From DATDFB01 sp035276475 (lineage in GTDB: Bacteria > Acidobacteriota > Thermoanaerobaculia > Gp7-AA8): a stretch of 64,000 bases of DNA. Location of the stretch: positions 24,310-88,309 of the forward strand of contig DATELQ010000036.1 in assembly GCA_035276475.1 (NCBI GenBank). Direction: 5' to 3'. Made by a program: the position numbers and the translations under genes. Below, piece after piece: positions 1 to 8,554 of the stretch; position 1 is the first letter of the stretch; each line of letters begins with the position of its first letter. The notes under the pieces are model-generated. The model saw only the letters and a program-made list of their open reading frames with translations, did no database searches and had not been told where the DNA came from.

Positions 1-59
1 CTCCCATGTCGCATACATAGACGACGCAGAATGGCGAAAGTTTCCTGGGACAATGTTGC

Positions 60-344
60 ATGCGCGTAACGTTCACCCCGCTGGCAAAGGCGGCCGAGGC
101 AAAGACGGACGAGACGATCCTCGATGTAGCCCGCCGCGCCGGGGTTCCGTTGGGCAATTCCTGCGGGGGAATCGGGGTCTGCTCGCGCTGCAAGGTGCGG
201 GTCGTCGCCGGGGCGGAGAGCCTGACCGCACCGACGAGCGTGGAGGCGCGGTTTGCCCAAGCGCGCGGGTTTGCGGCGGATGAGCGGATGGCTTGTCAGG
301 CGGTGGTGCTTGGGGACTGCGAGGTGACGACCGCGTATTGGTAG
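60..344 (+). CDS. [2Fe-2S] ferredoxin
   Basis: Small electron carrier of 94 residues, probably cytoplasmic, with a plant/adrenodoxin-type [2Fe-2S] fold. The cluster loop reads SCGGIGVCSRCKV (three Cys with C-x5-C-x2-C spacing), and the fourth Cys lies near residue 78 in MACQAVV. That is the complete ligand set. Length matches stand-alone ferredoxins of this class. No redox partner is next to it, and the upstream context is cut by the window edge, so the electron donor and acceptor are unknown. The ATG at 60 gives the whole domain. An overlapping frame starting at 53 is a shadow. Confidence 0.9.
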   Translation: MRVTFTPLAKAAEAKTDETILDVARRAGVPLGNSCGGIGVCSRCKVRVVAGAESLTAPTSVEARFAQARGFAADERMACQAVVLGDCEVTTAYW

Positions 345-346
345 GA

Positions 347-389
347 CCGGCGGCGGGACGCCGCCGGGGCGGCCGGCGAGGACGCCGGC
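347..389. terminator. Two tandem GC hairpins after ferredoxin
   Basis: Two perfect stems sit back to back: CCGGCGGCG (347-355) pairs with CGCCGCCGG (359-367), and GCCGGCG (372-378) pairs with CGCCGGC (383-389). They start three bases after the ferredoxin stop and end just before the -10 element of the next gene. There is no T tract, so this may be a Rho-type end or a REP-like palindrome rather than a classical intrinsic terminator. Confidence 0.5.
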
Positions 390-400
390 TGCGACTGGCG

Positions 401-406
401 TAAACT
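401..406 (+). promoter_or_regulatory. -10 element TAAACT for a probable leaderless start
   Basis: TAAACT ends 12 nt before the ATG at 419, with no Shine-Dalgarno sequence between them. It matches the TAnnnT elements seen just upstream of many other first genes in this window. The transcript would begin at or within a few bases of the start codon. Confidence 0.45.
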
Positions 407-418
407 CGTTTCTCCCCC

Positions 419-1702
419 ATGCGACGCTCGGCCGCGGTCCTCACACTCCTCCTTCTCATCGCCACGAGCTCCTTCGCCCAGGTGCGGCGCCGGGCCATGC
501 TGCCGCCGACGGACGACGGACTGACGTTTCCGCAGTGGGTCGCCCTCCGGGCCATCCCGTTCGACACCGTCGAACCGGGCAGCGACGACCGCGATCTCGC
601 GCCGCTCAGCGATCTCGTCGGCAACCACAAATATGTCGGCGTCGGCGAGGCCACCCACGGCTCGCACGAGTTCTTCGCCATGAAGGCGCGGATGTTCCGT
701 TACCTCGTCGAGCACAAAGGCTTCACCGTCTTCTCAATCGAAGGCAACCTCCCCGAGGCCGATGCCATCAACGACTACGTCCAGACCGGGAACGGCGACC
801 CCGTCGCGCTCGTGCACGGAATGCACTTCTGGACCTGGTCGGTCGAGGAGCTCGAAGACCTCGTCGTCTGGATGCACGAGTACAACGTTGCCCATCCCGA
901 CCGCCCCCAGCTCTCCTTCCGCGGATTCGACATGCAGTATTCGCAGGCGGCCATCGCCGGCGCGGAGGCGTACGTGCAACGCGTCGATCCGCAACGCGCA
1001 AACGCGTTCGCCGCGAACCTCTCGTGCGCCAACGTCGACTTCAGCGTGTATCAAAGCCTCAGCACCTCGGCGAAGAACGACTGCCGCACCAAGGTTGCGG
1101 CCGCGTACCAGACGATCGAGAGCTCCCGCGATGCCTACGTCGCCGCCAGCAGCGCCGCCGAATACGAGCGGATGCTGCGCTACACCAAAGTAGCGATCCA
1201 GTTCGAAGACCTGGCCGGGCATACGCCGACGTCACGCGACCTCTGGATGGCCGAGAACGCGGAGTGGATCGTCGAAGTCGAGCACCCCGGCGAGAAGATG
1301 ATGATGTGGGCGCACAACTATCACATCGGGCGCGCCAGCGGCGTGCAGATGGGCACGTACTTCAACGCTCACTTTCCGAACGATCACATGTCCTTCGGGT
1401 TCGTCTTCGACTACGGCAACTTCAACGCGCGCGACTTCACGACGCACGCACTCCAGGAGAAGCACGTCGACGAGGCCCACGACAACGGATACGACGCCGT
1501 CTTCCGCTCGGCCAATCGCCCGTACTTTTTTCTCGACATGCGCAAGGCGCCGAGGAGCGTGCTCAACGATCTCTATGGAAGCACGCACGCGCGGTATGAC
1601 ATCGGCGCCGTCTATCCGGTTCCGCGCGTCCGCGCACCGATCGGGCCGGAGTGGGACGTCGTGATCTGGGTCGCCGTCAGCACGGCGTCGCATTTGAAAT
1701 GA
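419..1702 (+). CDS. Erythromycin esterase family secreted hydrolase
   Basis: Member of the erythromycin esterase (EreA/EreB-like) fold family. Some members open the macrolide lactone ring, but most have unknown substrates. A Sec signal peptide occupies roughly residues 1-20, so the protein is probably exported. Family hallmarks are visible: GEATHGSHEF at about 76-85, carrying the catalytic Glu and His, FSIEGN at about 105-110 and WAHNYHIGR near 298-306. At 427 residues it is full length. It stands alone, followed by a convergent gene 10 bases away. Macrolide resistance should not be assumed from family membership, and the export signal argues for an extracytoplasmic ester substrate. Confidence 0.85.
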   Translation: MRRSAAVLTLLLLIATSSFAQVRRRAMLPPTDDGLTFPQWVALRAIPFDTVEPGSDDRDLAPLSDLVGNHKYVGVGEATHGSHEFFAMKARMFRYLVEHKGFTVFSIEGNLPEADAINDYVQTGNGDPVALVHGMHFWTWSVEELEDLVVWMHEYNVAHPDRPQLSFRGFDMQYSQAAIAGAEAYVQRVDPQRANAFAANLSCANVDFSVYQSLSTSAKNDCRTKVAAAYQTIESSRDAYVAASSAAEYERMLRYTKVAIQFEDLAGHTPTSRDLWMAENAEWIVEVEHPGEKMMMWAHNYHIGRASGVQMGTYFNAHFPNDHMSFGFVFDYGNFNARDFTTHALQEKHVDEAHDNGYDAVFRSANRPYFFLDMRKAPRSVLNDLYGSTHARYDIGAVYPVPRVRAPIGPEWDVVIWVAVSTASHLK

Positions 1703-1712
1703 CGGCGGGCGA

Positions 1713-4700
1713 TCAGTCCTCCGTATCCGTCGTGCTGGCCCGTCCCGCCACGTCCACCCCCGGAATCTGGAAGAAGAACGGCTTGCGCGTGCGCGGGTGG
1801 TTGCCGATCTCGTTCATCGTCGCGGCGTCGAAGATCCGTCCGTTCACGACCGTGTAGTGCACCGACTCGCTGTTGCGGATGTTGTCGAGCGGATTGGCGT
1901 CGAGCACGATCAGGTCGGCGAGCTTCCCCGGCTCCAGAGTGCCGATGTCCTTGTCGAGCCCGAGGTAGTGCGCGCCGGCGATCGTCGCGGAGTGCAGCGC
2001 CTGCATCGGCGTCATCCCGCCCTGCACGAACATCCACAGCTCCCAATGCGCGCCGAGTCCTTCGCGCTGGCCGTGCGCGCCGAGCTGCACGGAGACGCCG
2101 CGGTCGAACAATTTCTTCGCGATCGCGGCGTTGTTGATGTGGTTCCACTCGTCCTCGGGCGCCAGCGTGCGCCGGCGCGAGCGCGAATCGACGATGCGCC
2201 GCGGCACGAACGACAAGAGGCGCTGGTCCTCCCACACGTTCGTCTTCGCGTACCAGTATTGCTCGCCCCACAGCCCGCCGTAGCCGACGATGAGTGTCGG
2301 CGTGTAGCCGACCTTTGTCCCGCTCCAGAGCTGGAACGTGTCCTCGTACGCGCTCCCGACCGGGATGGAGTGCTCCACGCCGGTGTGCCCGTCGACGACC
2401 ATGGTCATGTTGTGCATGTACAGCGACCCGCCCTCGGGCACGACCATCATTCCGGTCTCCCGCGCCGCCTCGATCACCTGCTGGCGCTGGTCGCGGCGCG
2501 GCTGGTTGTAGCTCTTCACGCTGATGGCGCCGGCGGCCTTCATCCGCTTGAGGTGGAAGAGCGCGTCGTCGAGCGAGTTGATGTCGGCCTTGAACGGCGC
2601 CTTCGCGCCGTAGAGGATCGTGCCGGTCGAGAAAATGCGCGGCGCCGTGACGAGGCCCGCGCGCGCCATCTCGGCGTGCGTGAAGATCTCCGCCGTGTCG
2701 TTCGACGGGTCGTGCAGCGTCGTGACGCCGAAGGCGAGCGTCGCGTAGTCGACCCAGCTCTGCTGCGGGATCAGGTCGTCGGAGCCCATGCCGCCGTGCC
2801 AGTGCACGTCGACGAAGCCGGGCATGATCGTCTTGCCGGAGACGTCGATCACCTTCGCGCCGGCGGGGATCGCGACGTTGCGGCCGACCGCGGCGATGCG
2901 GTTGCCGTCGATGACGACGGAGCCGTCGTCGATGACCTCGTCGCCCTTCATCGTCAGGATGCGCGCGTGCGTCAGCGCGAGCGCGCCCGTCGGCACGTCG
3001 TACGTCGTATTGAAGCCGACGTTGATGCCGTGCTCCGGCGCGGGCGGCAGCTTCTCCGGCGCGCCGGCGATGAACACGAAGGCGTCCTTCAGATCGCGCT
3101 CGAAGAGCTCCTGCCCCAAGGACCAGTACAACTTCGACGAATCGACGGACCAGTGGAGATAGTTGCCGGCCTCCTTCGTCGCCTTCGCCGTCGGGATCGA
3201 CTTCGAGTCAGGACCGACGTCGACGCTCTGCCCCGTGTGCACAAACGGCGTGACGTAGACGTTGAACTTCTCCTGCCAGGCCAGCCACTTCTCGTCGGGC
3301 GACACGGTGAAGCGCGTGGCGAAGGCGGAGAGGTAGAGCTGCTTCTCATCGGTGCGGTCGAGGTTGATCGTCCGCAGGGCGCGCTTGTCCTCGCTCTCGA
3401 AGGACATGAAGTAGATGCGGTCGTTCGACGCGCCGAACTCCGGGAACGCGCCTTTCTTGGTGACGAGCTTCGACGCGCCGCCGGCGGACGGCACGACGTA
3501 GATGCCGGGCTCGCGCGACCAGATCGCGGGCATGAGGAAGCCGTCGCTGGTGGTGCGGTAGACGACCTTCGTCCCGTCCGGCGAGAACGCCGGCTCGATG
3601 CAGTGGCACGGCTTGTCGGTGATGGCGCGCCCCTCGCCGCCCGCGGCCGGCGCGATGCGCACCGCGCCCATCTTGTCGTCGTTCCACGTCACGTACGCGA
3701 TCGACTTGCCGTCGCGCGACCAGGCCGGATAGAACTCGAAGTCGTCGTTCTGCTTCGTCAGGCGGTGCGGCGTGCCGTTCGGCAGGTCGCGCAGATAGAG
3801 GTGTCCCATCGCCGAGTAGACGACCTGCTTGCCATTCGGCGACACGGAGACCCAGCGCAGCATCTTCACCGGGAACTCCTTCGGCGCGACGTCGATCGGC
3901 ACGCGCAGCGCCTCGGTGACGCGCCGCGACGACTTCACGTGAAAGGGGATGTCGGCGACGGCTTTCGACGCCACGTCGATGCGATGAATGTGGCCGCCGG
4001 CCCAGAAGACGATCGCCTTGTTGTCGGGCGTCCAGGCCATCGACGGATAGACGCCGTGGATGGCCCACGTCTCCTGCATGTCGCGATCGAGGCCGTCGTA
4101 CAGCGGTGTCTCGCGCCCCGACTCGAGGTCGAGGACGAAGATGGTCGACTTGTAGCGGACGCGCCGGATGAACGCGAGCGACTTGCCGTCGGGCGACGGC
4201 GTCGGCCGGATCGAGCCGCCCGGGCCGGTGACGAACGGCTCGGTCTCGCCCATCTGCCGGTCGAGGCGCTGGATGACGTAGATCTGCCCGTTCGGATCTT
4301 TGTTGTACTGGAAGATTGCGCCCGGCGTCGTGTCGTCGCTGTAATAGAGGTAGCGGCCGTCGGGCGAGAAGACCGGCTCGCCGGAGTCTTTCTGGTCGTT
4401 GCGCTTCTTGGTGAGCTGCAGGCCGTCGCCGCCGCTGCGGTGGTAGAGCCACATCTCGCCGGCGCCGAGGGAGCGCTCCGCGGTGAAGTGCTTGCGGGCG
4501 ACGATGTACTCGGAGTCGGGCGTCCAACTCGGCGAGTTCAGAAGCCGGAACGTCTCCTTCGTCACCTGCTGCGGCTTCGAGCCGTCGCGATTCATGATCC
4601 AGATGTTGTCGCCGCCGGCACGGTCGCTGGTGAAGGCGATCCATTTGCCGTTCGGCGAGTACTTCGGCTGCATGTCCCAGGCGACGCCGCTGGTGAGCGA

Positions 4701-5126
4701 CTTGGCCTCGCCGCCGCCCATGGGGACCGTGTAGATGTCGCCCAGGAGGTCGAAGGCGATCTCCTGGCCGTCGGGGCTGACGTCGAGCGACATCCACGTC
4801 CCCTCGGTCACATCGATCGCCACGTCGTGATGCGGGCCGGGAGGGTTGTTGACGTCCCACTTCTTGTCTTCTTTTTTCTCCGCAGCGCCTTCGGCGCCGA
4901 TCGGATTCGGCGACGGCTGCGTCGAAGGCACGGGAGGCGCGTCTTTTTTCTGCGTCTCCTGCTTCTGCTGCTCCTGCGACACCGGCCGCGGCTCCTGCTC
5001 CGCTTTCTCCGGTTTCTTCGGCTCCGCTTTCTTCCCCTCGGCGGGCACGGGAGCGGGCGGCGGCGGCGTCTGCGCGTGCAGCGTGAACGCGGCGATGGCG
5101 AGAAGAGCAAGTGCGGCTCGCTTCAT
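1713..5126 (-). CDS. PD40/TolB-propeller plus amidohydrolase fusion, secreted
   Basis: Large exported protein of 1137 residues. It has a signal peptide ending near HAQ (residue 19), a charged P/E/K/Q-rich linker to about residue 120, a series of PD40/WD40-like TolB-type propeller blades (repeated S-P-D-G-K, S-P-N-G-K and S-R-D-G-K signatures) to roughly 700, and a C-terminal metal-dependent amidohydrolase. The latter shows DVHWHGG near 772-778 (HxH metal ligands) and the typical GLEPGKLADLIVLD ending. Such fusions are annotated as imidazolonepropionase-like or dipeptidase-like, with unknown substrate. An upstream in-frame start at 5276 would add 50 residues without a signal peptide, so the ATG at 5126 is preferred. 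It diverges from the TMTC-like gene with only 28 bp between start codons. Confidence 0.85.
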   Translation of the reverse strand: MKRAALALLAIAAFTLHAQTPPPPAPVPAEGKKAEPKKPEKAEQEPRPVSQEQQKQETQKKDAPPVPSTQPSPNPIGAEGAAEKKEDKKWDVNNPPGPHHDVAIDVTEGTWMSLDVSPDGQEIAFDLLGDIYTVPMGGGEAKSLTSGVAWDMQPKYSPNGKWIAFTSDRAGGDNIWIMNRDGSKPQQVTKETFRLLNSPSWTPDSEYIVARKHFTAERSLGAGEMWLYHRSGGDGLQLTKKRNDQKDSGEPVFSPDGRYLYYSDDTTPGAIFQYNKDPNGQIYVIQRLDRQMGETEPFVTGPGGSIRPTPSPDGKSLAFIRRVRYKSTIFVLDLESGRETPLYDGLDRDMQETWAIHGVYPSMAWTPDNKAIVFWAGGHIHRIDVASKAVADIPFHVKSSRRVTEALRVPIDVAPKEFPVKMLRWVSVSPNGKQVVYSAMGHLYLRDLPNGTPHRLTKQNDDFEFYPAWSRDGKSIAYVTWNDDKMGAVRIAPAAGGEGRAITDKPCHCIEPAFSPDGTKVVYRTTSDGFLMPAIWSREPGIYVVPSAGGASKLVTKKGAFPEFGASNDRIYFMSFESEDKRALRTINLDRTDEKQLYLSAFATRFTVSPDEKWLAWQEKFNVYVTPFVHTGQSVDVGPDSKSIPTAKATKEAGNYLHWSVDSSKLYWSLGQELFERDLKDAFVFIAGAPEKLPPAPEHGINVGFNTTYDVPTGALALTHARILTMKGDEVIDDGSVVIDGNRIAAVGRNVAIPAGAKVIDVSGKTIMPGFVDVHWHGGMGSDDLIPQQSWVDYATLAFGVTTLHDPSNDTAEIFTHAEMARAGLVTAPRIFSTGTILYGAKAPFKADINSLDDALFHLKRMKAAGAISVKSYNQPRRDQRQQVIEAARETGMMVVPEGGSLYMHNMTMVVDGHTGVEHSIPVGSAYEDTFQLWSGTKVGYTPTLIVGYGGLWGEQYWYAKTNVWEDQRLLSFVPRRIVDSRSRRRTLAPEDEWNHINNAAIAKKLFDRGVSVQLGAHGQREGLGAHWELWMFVQGGMTPMQALHSATIAGAHYLGLDKDIGTLEPGKLADLIVLDANPLDNIRNSESVHYTVVNGRIFDAATMNEIGNHPRTRKPFFFQIPGVDVAGRASTTDTED

Positions 5127-5138
5127 GGCGCGCGAGGT

Positions 5139-5145
5139 TACACTA
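5139..5145. promoter_or_regulatory. Overlapping divergent -10 elements
   Basis: The 28 bp between divergent ATGs at 5126 (minus) and 5155 (plus) contain TACACTA. Read on plus, TACACT (5139-5144) ends 10 nt before the ATG. Read on minus, TAGTGT (5145-5140) ends 13 nt before its ATG. The two elements share five base pairs, so polymerase binding in the two directions should be mutually exclusive. Confidence 0.4.
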
Positions 5146-5154
5146 CCGCTCCCG

Positions 5155-7071
5155 ATGGACGGCAACTCTTCGACAACAACTGACGTGTGGGGACAGCGCG
5201 AGTGGGGCATCGTGGGCGGCCTCGTGGTGCTCGTGGCCATCGTCTTCGCGCAGGTGTGGAAGCACGAGTTCCTCAACTACGACGACCCGCAGTTCGTCTT
5301 CTTCAATGAGGCCGTGCGCAACGCCGACTTCAAGTGGGCGTTCACGTCGACGAGCCTGACCTGGCTGCCGCTGACGTGGATCTCCTACATGCTCGACTTC
5401 CGCATCTTCGGCCTGCAGCCGGGCGGGTACCTCATCATGAACGTGCTGTACCACGCCGTGGCCACGTGCTTTCTCTTCGCGGCGATGCGGAGGATGACCG
5501 CGGCGACGTGGCCGAGCGCGTTCGTGGCGGCGATCTTCGCCATTCACCCGGCGCACGTGGAGTCGGTGGCGTGGATCGCGGAGCGAAAAGACGTTCTCTC
5601 GACGCTGTTTGCCATCCTGGCGCTCTTCTTCTACGCGCGGCGGAAGATCTGGCTGACGGCGGCGATGATGGCGCTGTCGCTGATGGCGAAGCAGACGTAC
5701 GTGACGCTGCCGTTCATCCTGCTGCTCCTCGACTACTGGCCGCTGGCGCGCTGGTGCCGCGCGAAAGACGTCGGCCCGCTGTTGATCGAAAAAATCCCGC
5801 TCTTCGTGCTGACGGTCGCCGGCAGCATCGCCGCGGTAGCGGGGCAGGTCGGGATCCAGAGCGTCAGCTCGACGTCGCTGATCCCGGTCGCGCGCCGCGT
5901 GGCCAACGCGTTCGTCGCTTATGCAAAGTACACGGGGAAGATGTTCCTGCCGGTGCGGCTGGCGGTGCTCTATCCGCTCGTGCCCGTGGCGGCGTGGAAG
6001 GCGGTCGCCGGCGTCGTCTTCTTTCTCCTTGTCACCGGCGCGGCGATCGTTTTGAGGAAGCGCGCGCCGTACTTTCTGGTCGGCTGGCTGTGGTTCGTCG
6101 GCGCGCTCGTGCCGGTCATCGGATTGATCCAGATCGGCGGCCAGGCGATGGCGGACCGCTACACGTACTTTGCGTTCATCGGCCTGACGATCGCCGCCGT
6201 CTGGGGAGCCATGGCGCTGCCGGTCTCGCAGCACGCCCTGGCGCGCACGGCCGCCGTCGTGCTGGTGATCTTCGCGGCGATGGCGTGGCGGCAGGTCGGC
6301 TACTGGAAGAACTGCGACACCCTCTTCTCGCACACGATCGCGATCACGGGCGACAATGCCATCGCGGAGTATTCGCTCGGGCAGTACCTGCAGTTCAGCG
6401 ATCCGAAGCGCGCCCTCCCGCACCTGCAGCGCGCCATCGACCTGGGGACGGGCTGGGCCGACAAGGGCAACAACCCGCTCTACGGCTGGTTCGTGCAGTC
6501 GCACGTGGCGGCGAGCACGGCGCTCCTGATGGAGGCGCGGAACATGCCGCCGGGGACGCGCGAGGCCACGCTGCGCGACGCCATCGCCCACGCGCGGCGG
6601 GCACTGGAGATCGATCCGAAGGCCGGGCAGGCGCCGGGAAACATCGCGCTCGCGGAGCGCGTGCTGGCGGCGGATACGAAGGCGCCGGTACAGGCCGCAT
6701 CAGCGGCGCCCACGCCAACACCTGCCCCGGCACAAGCCCAGCCCGCACCCGCCCCGGTCGATCAGGCGACGGCGCAGAAGGTCATGGCCGCGCTCGAGAA
6801 GGGGACGGCGTTCTCGCAGCAGGGGAAGCTGGAGGAGGCGGTCGGCGAGTACCGCAAGGCAGTGACGCTCGCGCCGCGCGCGCCGGAGACGCACATCTAT
6901 CTCGCCCTCGGCCTGCTGCAGGCGAAGCACAGCGCCGAGGGGATCTCGCACCTGCGCGCGGCAAAGGCGATCGACGCGAAGCTGGCCAACGACATCCTCA
7001 CCCAGGCGTTGCACATGCAGCCGGACCCGAACAATCTGGATATGTTCATCGCGCAGTTCCAGGGTCGATGA
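5155..7071 (+). CDS. TMTC-like GT-C membrane protein with C-terminal TPRs
   Basis: Integral membrane protein of 638 residues. It begins with a short cytosolic segment and a transmembrane helix, followed by an extracytoplasmic loop with LNYDDPQF. The acidic DD pair sits where GT-C glycosyltransferases place metal or catalytic acids. About ten more hydrophobic segments follow to around residue 390, with IHPAHVESVAWIAERKD, a motif typical of bacterial relatives of eukaryotic TMTC protein O-mannosyltransferases. The C-terminal 200 residues carry tetratricopeptide-like helices interrupted by an Ala/Pro-rich linker near 520-540. The likely role is sugar transfer from a polyprenyl-phosphate donor to an exported protein or lipid; this is inference from family. 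No glycosyltransferase cluster surrounds it. Its 3' end overlaps queA by 26 bases. Confidence 0.75.
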   Translation: MDGNSSTTTDVWGQREWGIVGGLVVLVAIVFAQVWKHEFLNYDDPQFVFFNEAVRNADFKWAFTSTSLTWLPLTWISYMLDFRIFGLQPGGYLIMNVLYHAVATCFLFAAMRRMTAATWPSAFVAAIFAIHPAHVESVAWIAERKDVLSTLFAILALFFYARRKIWLTAAMMALSLMAKQTYVTLPFILLLLDYWPLARWCRAKDVGPLLIEKIPLFVLTVAGSIAAVAGQVGIQSVSSTSLIPVARRVANAFVAYAKYTGKMFLPVRLAVLYPLVPVAAWKAVAGVVFFLLVTGAAIVLRKRAPYFLVGWLWFVGALVPVIGLIQIGGQAMADRYTYFAFIGLTIAAVWGAMALPVSQHALARTAAVVLVIFAAMAWRQVGYWKNCDTLFSHTIAITGDNAIAEYSLGQYLQFSDPKRALPHLQRAIDLGTGWADKGNNPLYGWFVQSHVAASTALLMEARNMPPGTREATLRDAIAHARRALEIDPKAGQAPGNIALAERVLAADTKAPVQAASAAPTPTPAPAQAQPAPAPVDQATAQKVMAALEKGTAFSQQGKLEEAVGEYRKAVTLAPRAPETHIYLALGLLQAKHSAEGISHLRAAKAIDAKLANDILTQALHMQPDPNNLDMFIAQFQGR

Positions 7072-8053
7072 ACATGCAATCCCCGTAGCTGTAAAACCGA
7101 TAGCGCTCCCGAACAGCCTCGGCGTACGCGCGCCGGATCGTCTCCATGCCCGCGAAGGCGGAGACGAGCATCAGCAGCGTCGACTCCGAGAGGTGGAAGT
7201 TCGTGAGCAGCTTGTCGACGGCGCGGAACTCGTAGCCGGGCGTGATGAAGATGTTCGTCTCGCCTTTGCCGGCCTTGAAGCCGTCGGGCGTCCACGCGCT
7301 TTCGAGCGTGCGCACCGTGGTCGTGCCGACGGCGACGATCGACCTCGCCGCGTTGAGCTTCTCGGCCGCGTCGTCGCTGATCTCGTACCGCTCCGAGTGC
7401 ATGACGTGCTCGGCGACGTCGTCGACCTTGACCGGCTCGAACGTTCCGATGCCGACGTGCAGCGTGATCCGCACGATCTCGTGCGTCTTGGCGATCTCGT
7501 CGAGCATCGCGCGCGTGAAGTGCAGCCCCGCCGTCGGCGCGGCGATGGCGCCGCGCTCGTTCGCGTAGACGGTCTGGTACGACTCGCGGTCGCTCTCGCG
7601 CGGCTCCTCGCGGCCGATGTACGGCGGCAGGGGCATGACGCCGACGCGGTCGATCTCGCCGAGGTCTCCGTCAAAGCGCACGACGACGGTTCCTTCGCTG
7701 CGCTCCTCGACGTGCGCGCGCAGATTGTCCGAAAAGACGATCTCGTCGCCGGCCTTCAATCGCTTCGCCGGCTTCGCCCACGCCTCCCACCGCCCCCCCT
7801 CCCGCTGCTTCGTTAGCAGCAGCTCGATCGCGCGCGTCATCCCCGCCCGCCGCCCGAAGAGCCGCGCCGGAATGACGCGCGTGTCGTTGAGGACGAGCAC
7901 GTCGCCGGGGGCGAGGCGGCTCGGGAAGTTGGCGAAGGTGTCGTGCTCGATGGCCTCGCCGCGCACGACCATCATCCGGGAGCGGCCGCGCTCGCGCGGC
8001 TCCTGAGCGATGAGCTCGGGGGGGAGCTCGTAGGCGAAGTCGGTGCGGCGCAC
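7046..8053 (-). CDS. queA: tRNA preQ1(34) S-adenosylmethionine ribosyltransferase-isomerase QueA
   Basis: QueA transfers and isomerises the ribosyl group of S-adenosylmethionine onto 7-aminomethyl-7-deazaguanine in tRNA, giving epoxyqueuosine. The 335-residue protein is full length and collinear with the family: RTDFAYELPPELIAQ-P at the N terminus, VLNDTRVIPARL near 54-65, and PTAGLHFT and TNFHLSESTLLMLVSAFAG further on. The start codon is GTG. It is divergent from the moaB-like gene, with 15 bp between start codons. No other queuosine gene is in the window. Confidence 0.95.
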   Translation of the reverse strand: MRRTDFAYELPPELIAQEPRERGRSRMMVVRGEAIEHDTFANFPSRLAPGDVLVLNDTRVIPARLFGRRAGMTRAIELLLTKQREGGRWEAWAKPAKRLKAGDEIVFSDNLRAHVEERSEGTVVVRFDGDLGEIDRVGVMPLPPYIGREEPRESDRESYQTVYANERGAIAAPTAGLHFTRAMLDEIAKTHEIVRITLHVGIGTFEPVKVDDVAEHVMHSERYEISDDAAEKLNAARSIVAVGTTTVRTLESAWTPDGFKAGKGETNIFITPGYEFRAVDKLLTNFHLSESTLLMLVSAFAGMETIRRAYAEAVRERYRFYSYGDCMFIDPGTAR

Positions 8054-8074
8054 TAGAATTCGCGCGCGATGATA
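8054..8074. promoter_or_regulatory. Face-to-face promoters between queA and moaB-like gene
   Basis: On the plus strand TAGAAT (8054-8059) ends 9 nt before the ATG at 8069 and directly abuts the queA start codon. On the minus strand TATCAT (8074-8069) ends 15 nt before the queA GTG and overlaps the ATGATA start of the plus-strand gene. Neither gene has a Shine-Dalgarno sequence. Each promoter therefore lies partly in the other gene. Confidence 0.45.
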
Positions 8075-8554
8075 CGCGCCCGCGTCATCACCTGTTCCGA
8101 CGCCGCATCGCGCGGCACTCGCGAGGACCGTTCCGGGCCCGACGTGCGCGAGCTCCTCGTGCAGAACGGCTACGACGTCGACAGCGTCGTCATCGTCGCC
8201 GACGACGCCGATGACATCGCCACAGCCATTGAGAACGCCACCGGCGACGGGGCGCGGCTCGTCGTCACCACCGGCGGCACCGGCATCGCGCCGCGCGATG
8301 TCACCCCCGAGGCCACGAATCGCGTGTGCGAGAGAACCATCCCCGGCCTCGGCGAGCTGATGCGCTTGCGCTCGCTCGAGAAAACGCCGATGGCCGCGCT
8401 CTCCCGCGCGCAGGCCGCCATCCGCGGGACGGCATTGGTCGTGAACTTACCCGGCAGCGTGAACGGCGCCGTCGACAACCTCTCCGCCATCCTCCACCTC
8501 ATCCCGCACGCGCTCGAGCTCCTTTCCGGCGCGCGCGTGGAGCGCCACCCGTGA
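8069..8554 (+). CDS. MoaB/MogA-family molybdopterin adenylyltransferase-like protein
   Basis: Member of the MoaB/Mog family, which adenylylates molybdopterin before metal insertion, although MoaB proteins may be inactive. The 161 residues show the family core: TCSDAASRGTREDRSG near the N terminus, VVTTGGTGIAPRDVTPEA at about 70-87 (the molybdopterin-binding GGTG loop) and a conserved LPGSVNGA near 130. Length matches single-domain bacterial MoaB/MogA. No other molybdenum cofactor gene is nearby. The stop overlaps the GTG of the next gene by four bases (GTGA), so the two are probably translationally coupled. Confidence 0.85.
   Translation: MIRARVITCSDAASRGTREDRSGPDVRELLVQNGYDVDSVVIVADDADDIATAIENATGDGARLVVTTGGTGIAPRDVTPEATNRVCERTIPGLGELMRLRSLEKTPMAALSRAQAAIRGTALVVNLPGSVNGAVDNLSAILHLIPHALELLSGARVERHP

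Noticed and set aside
419..1702. Macrolide resistance gene
   Set aside because: Family membership alone does not show macrolide hydrolysis, and the signal peptide and divergent context argue for another substrate.
1797..5183. 1128-residue open frame on plus, antisense to the amidohydrolase fusion
   Set aside because: Arginine/valine-rich with no domain, a product of GC-biased codons opposite a convincing gene.
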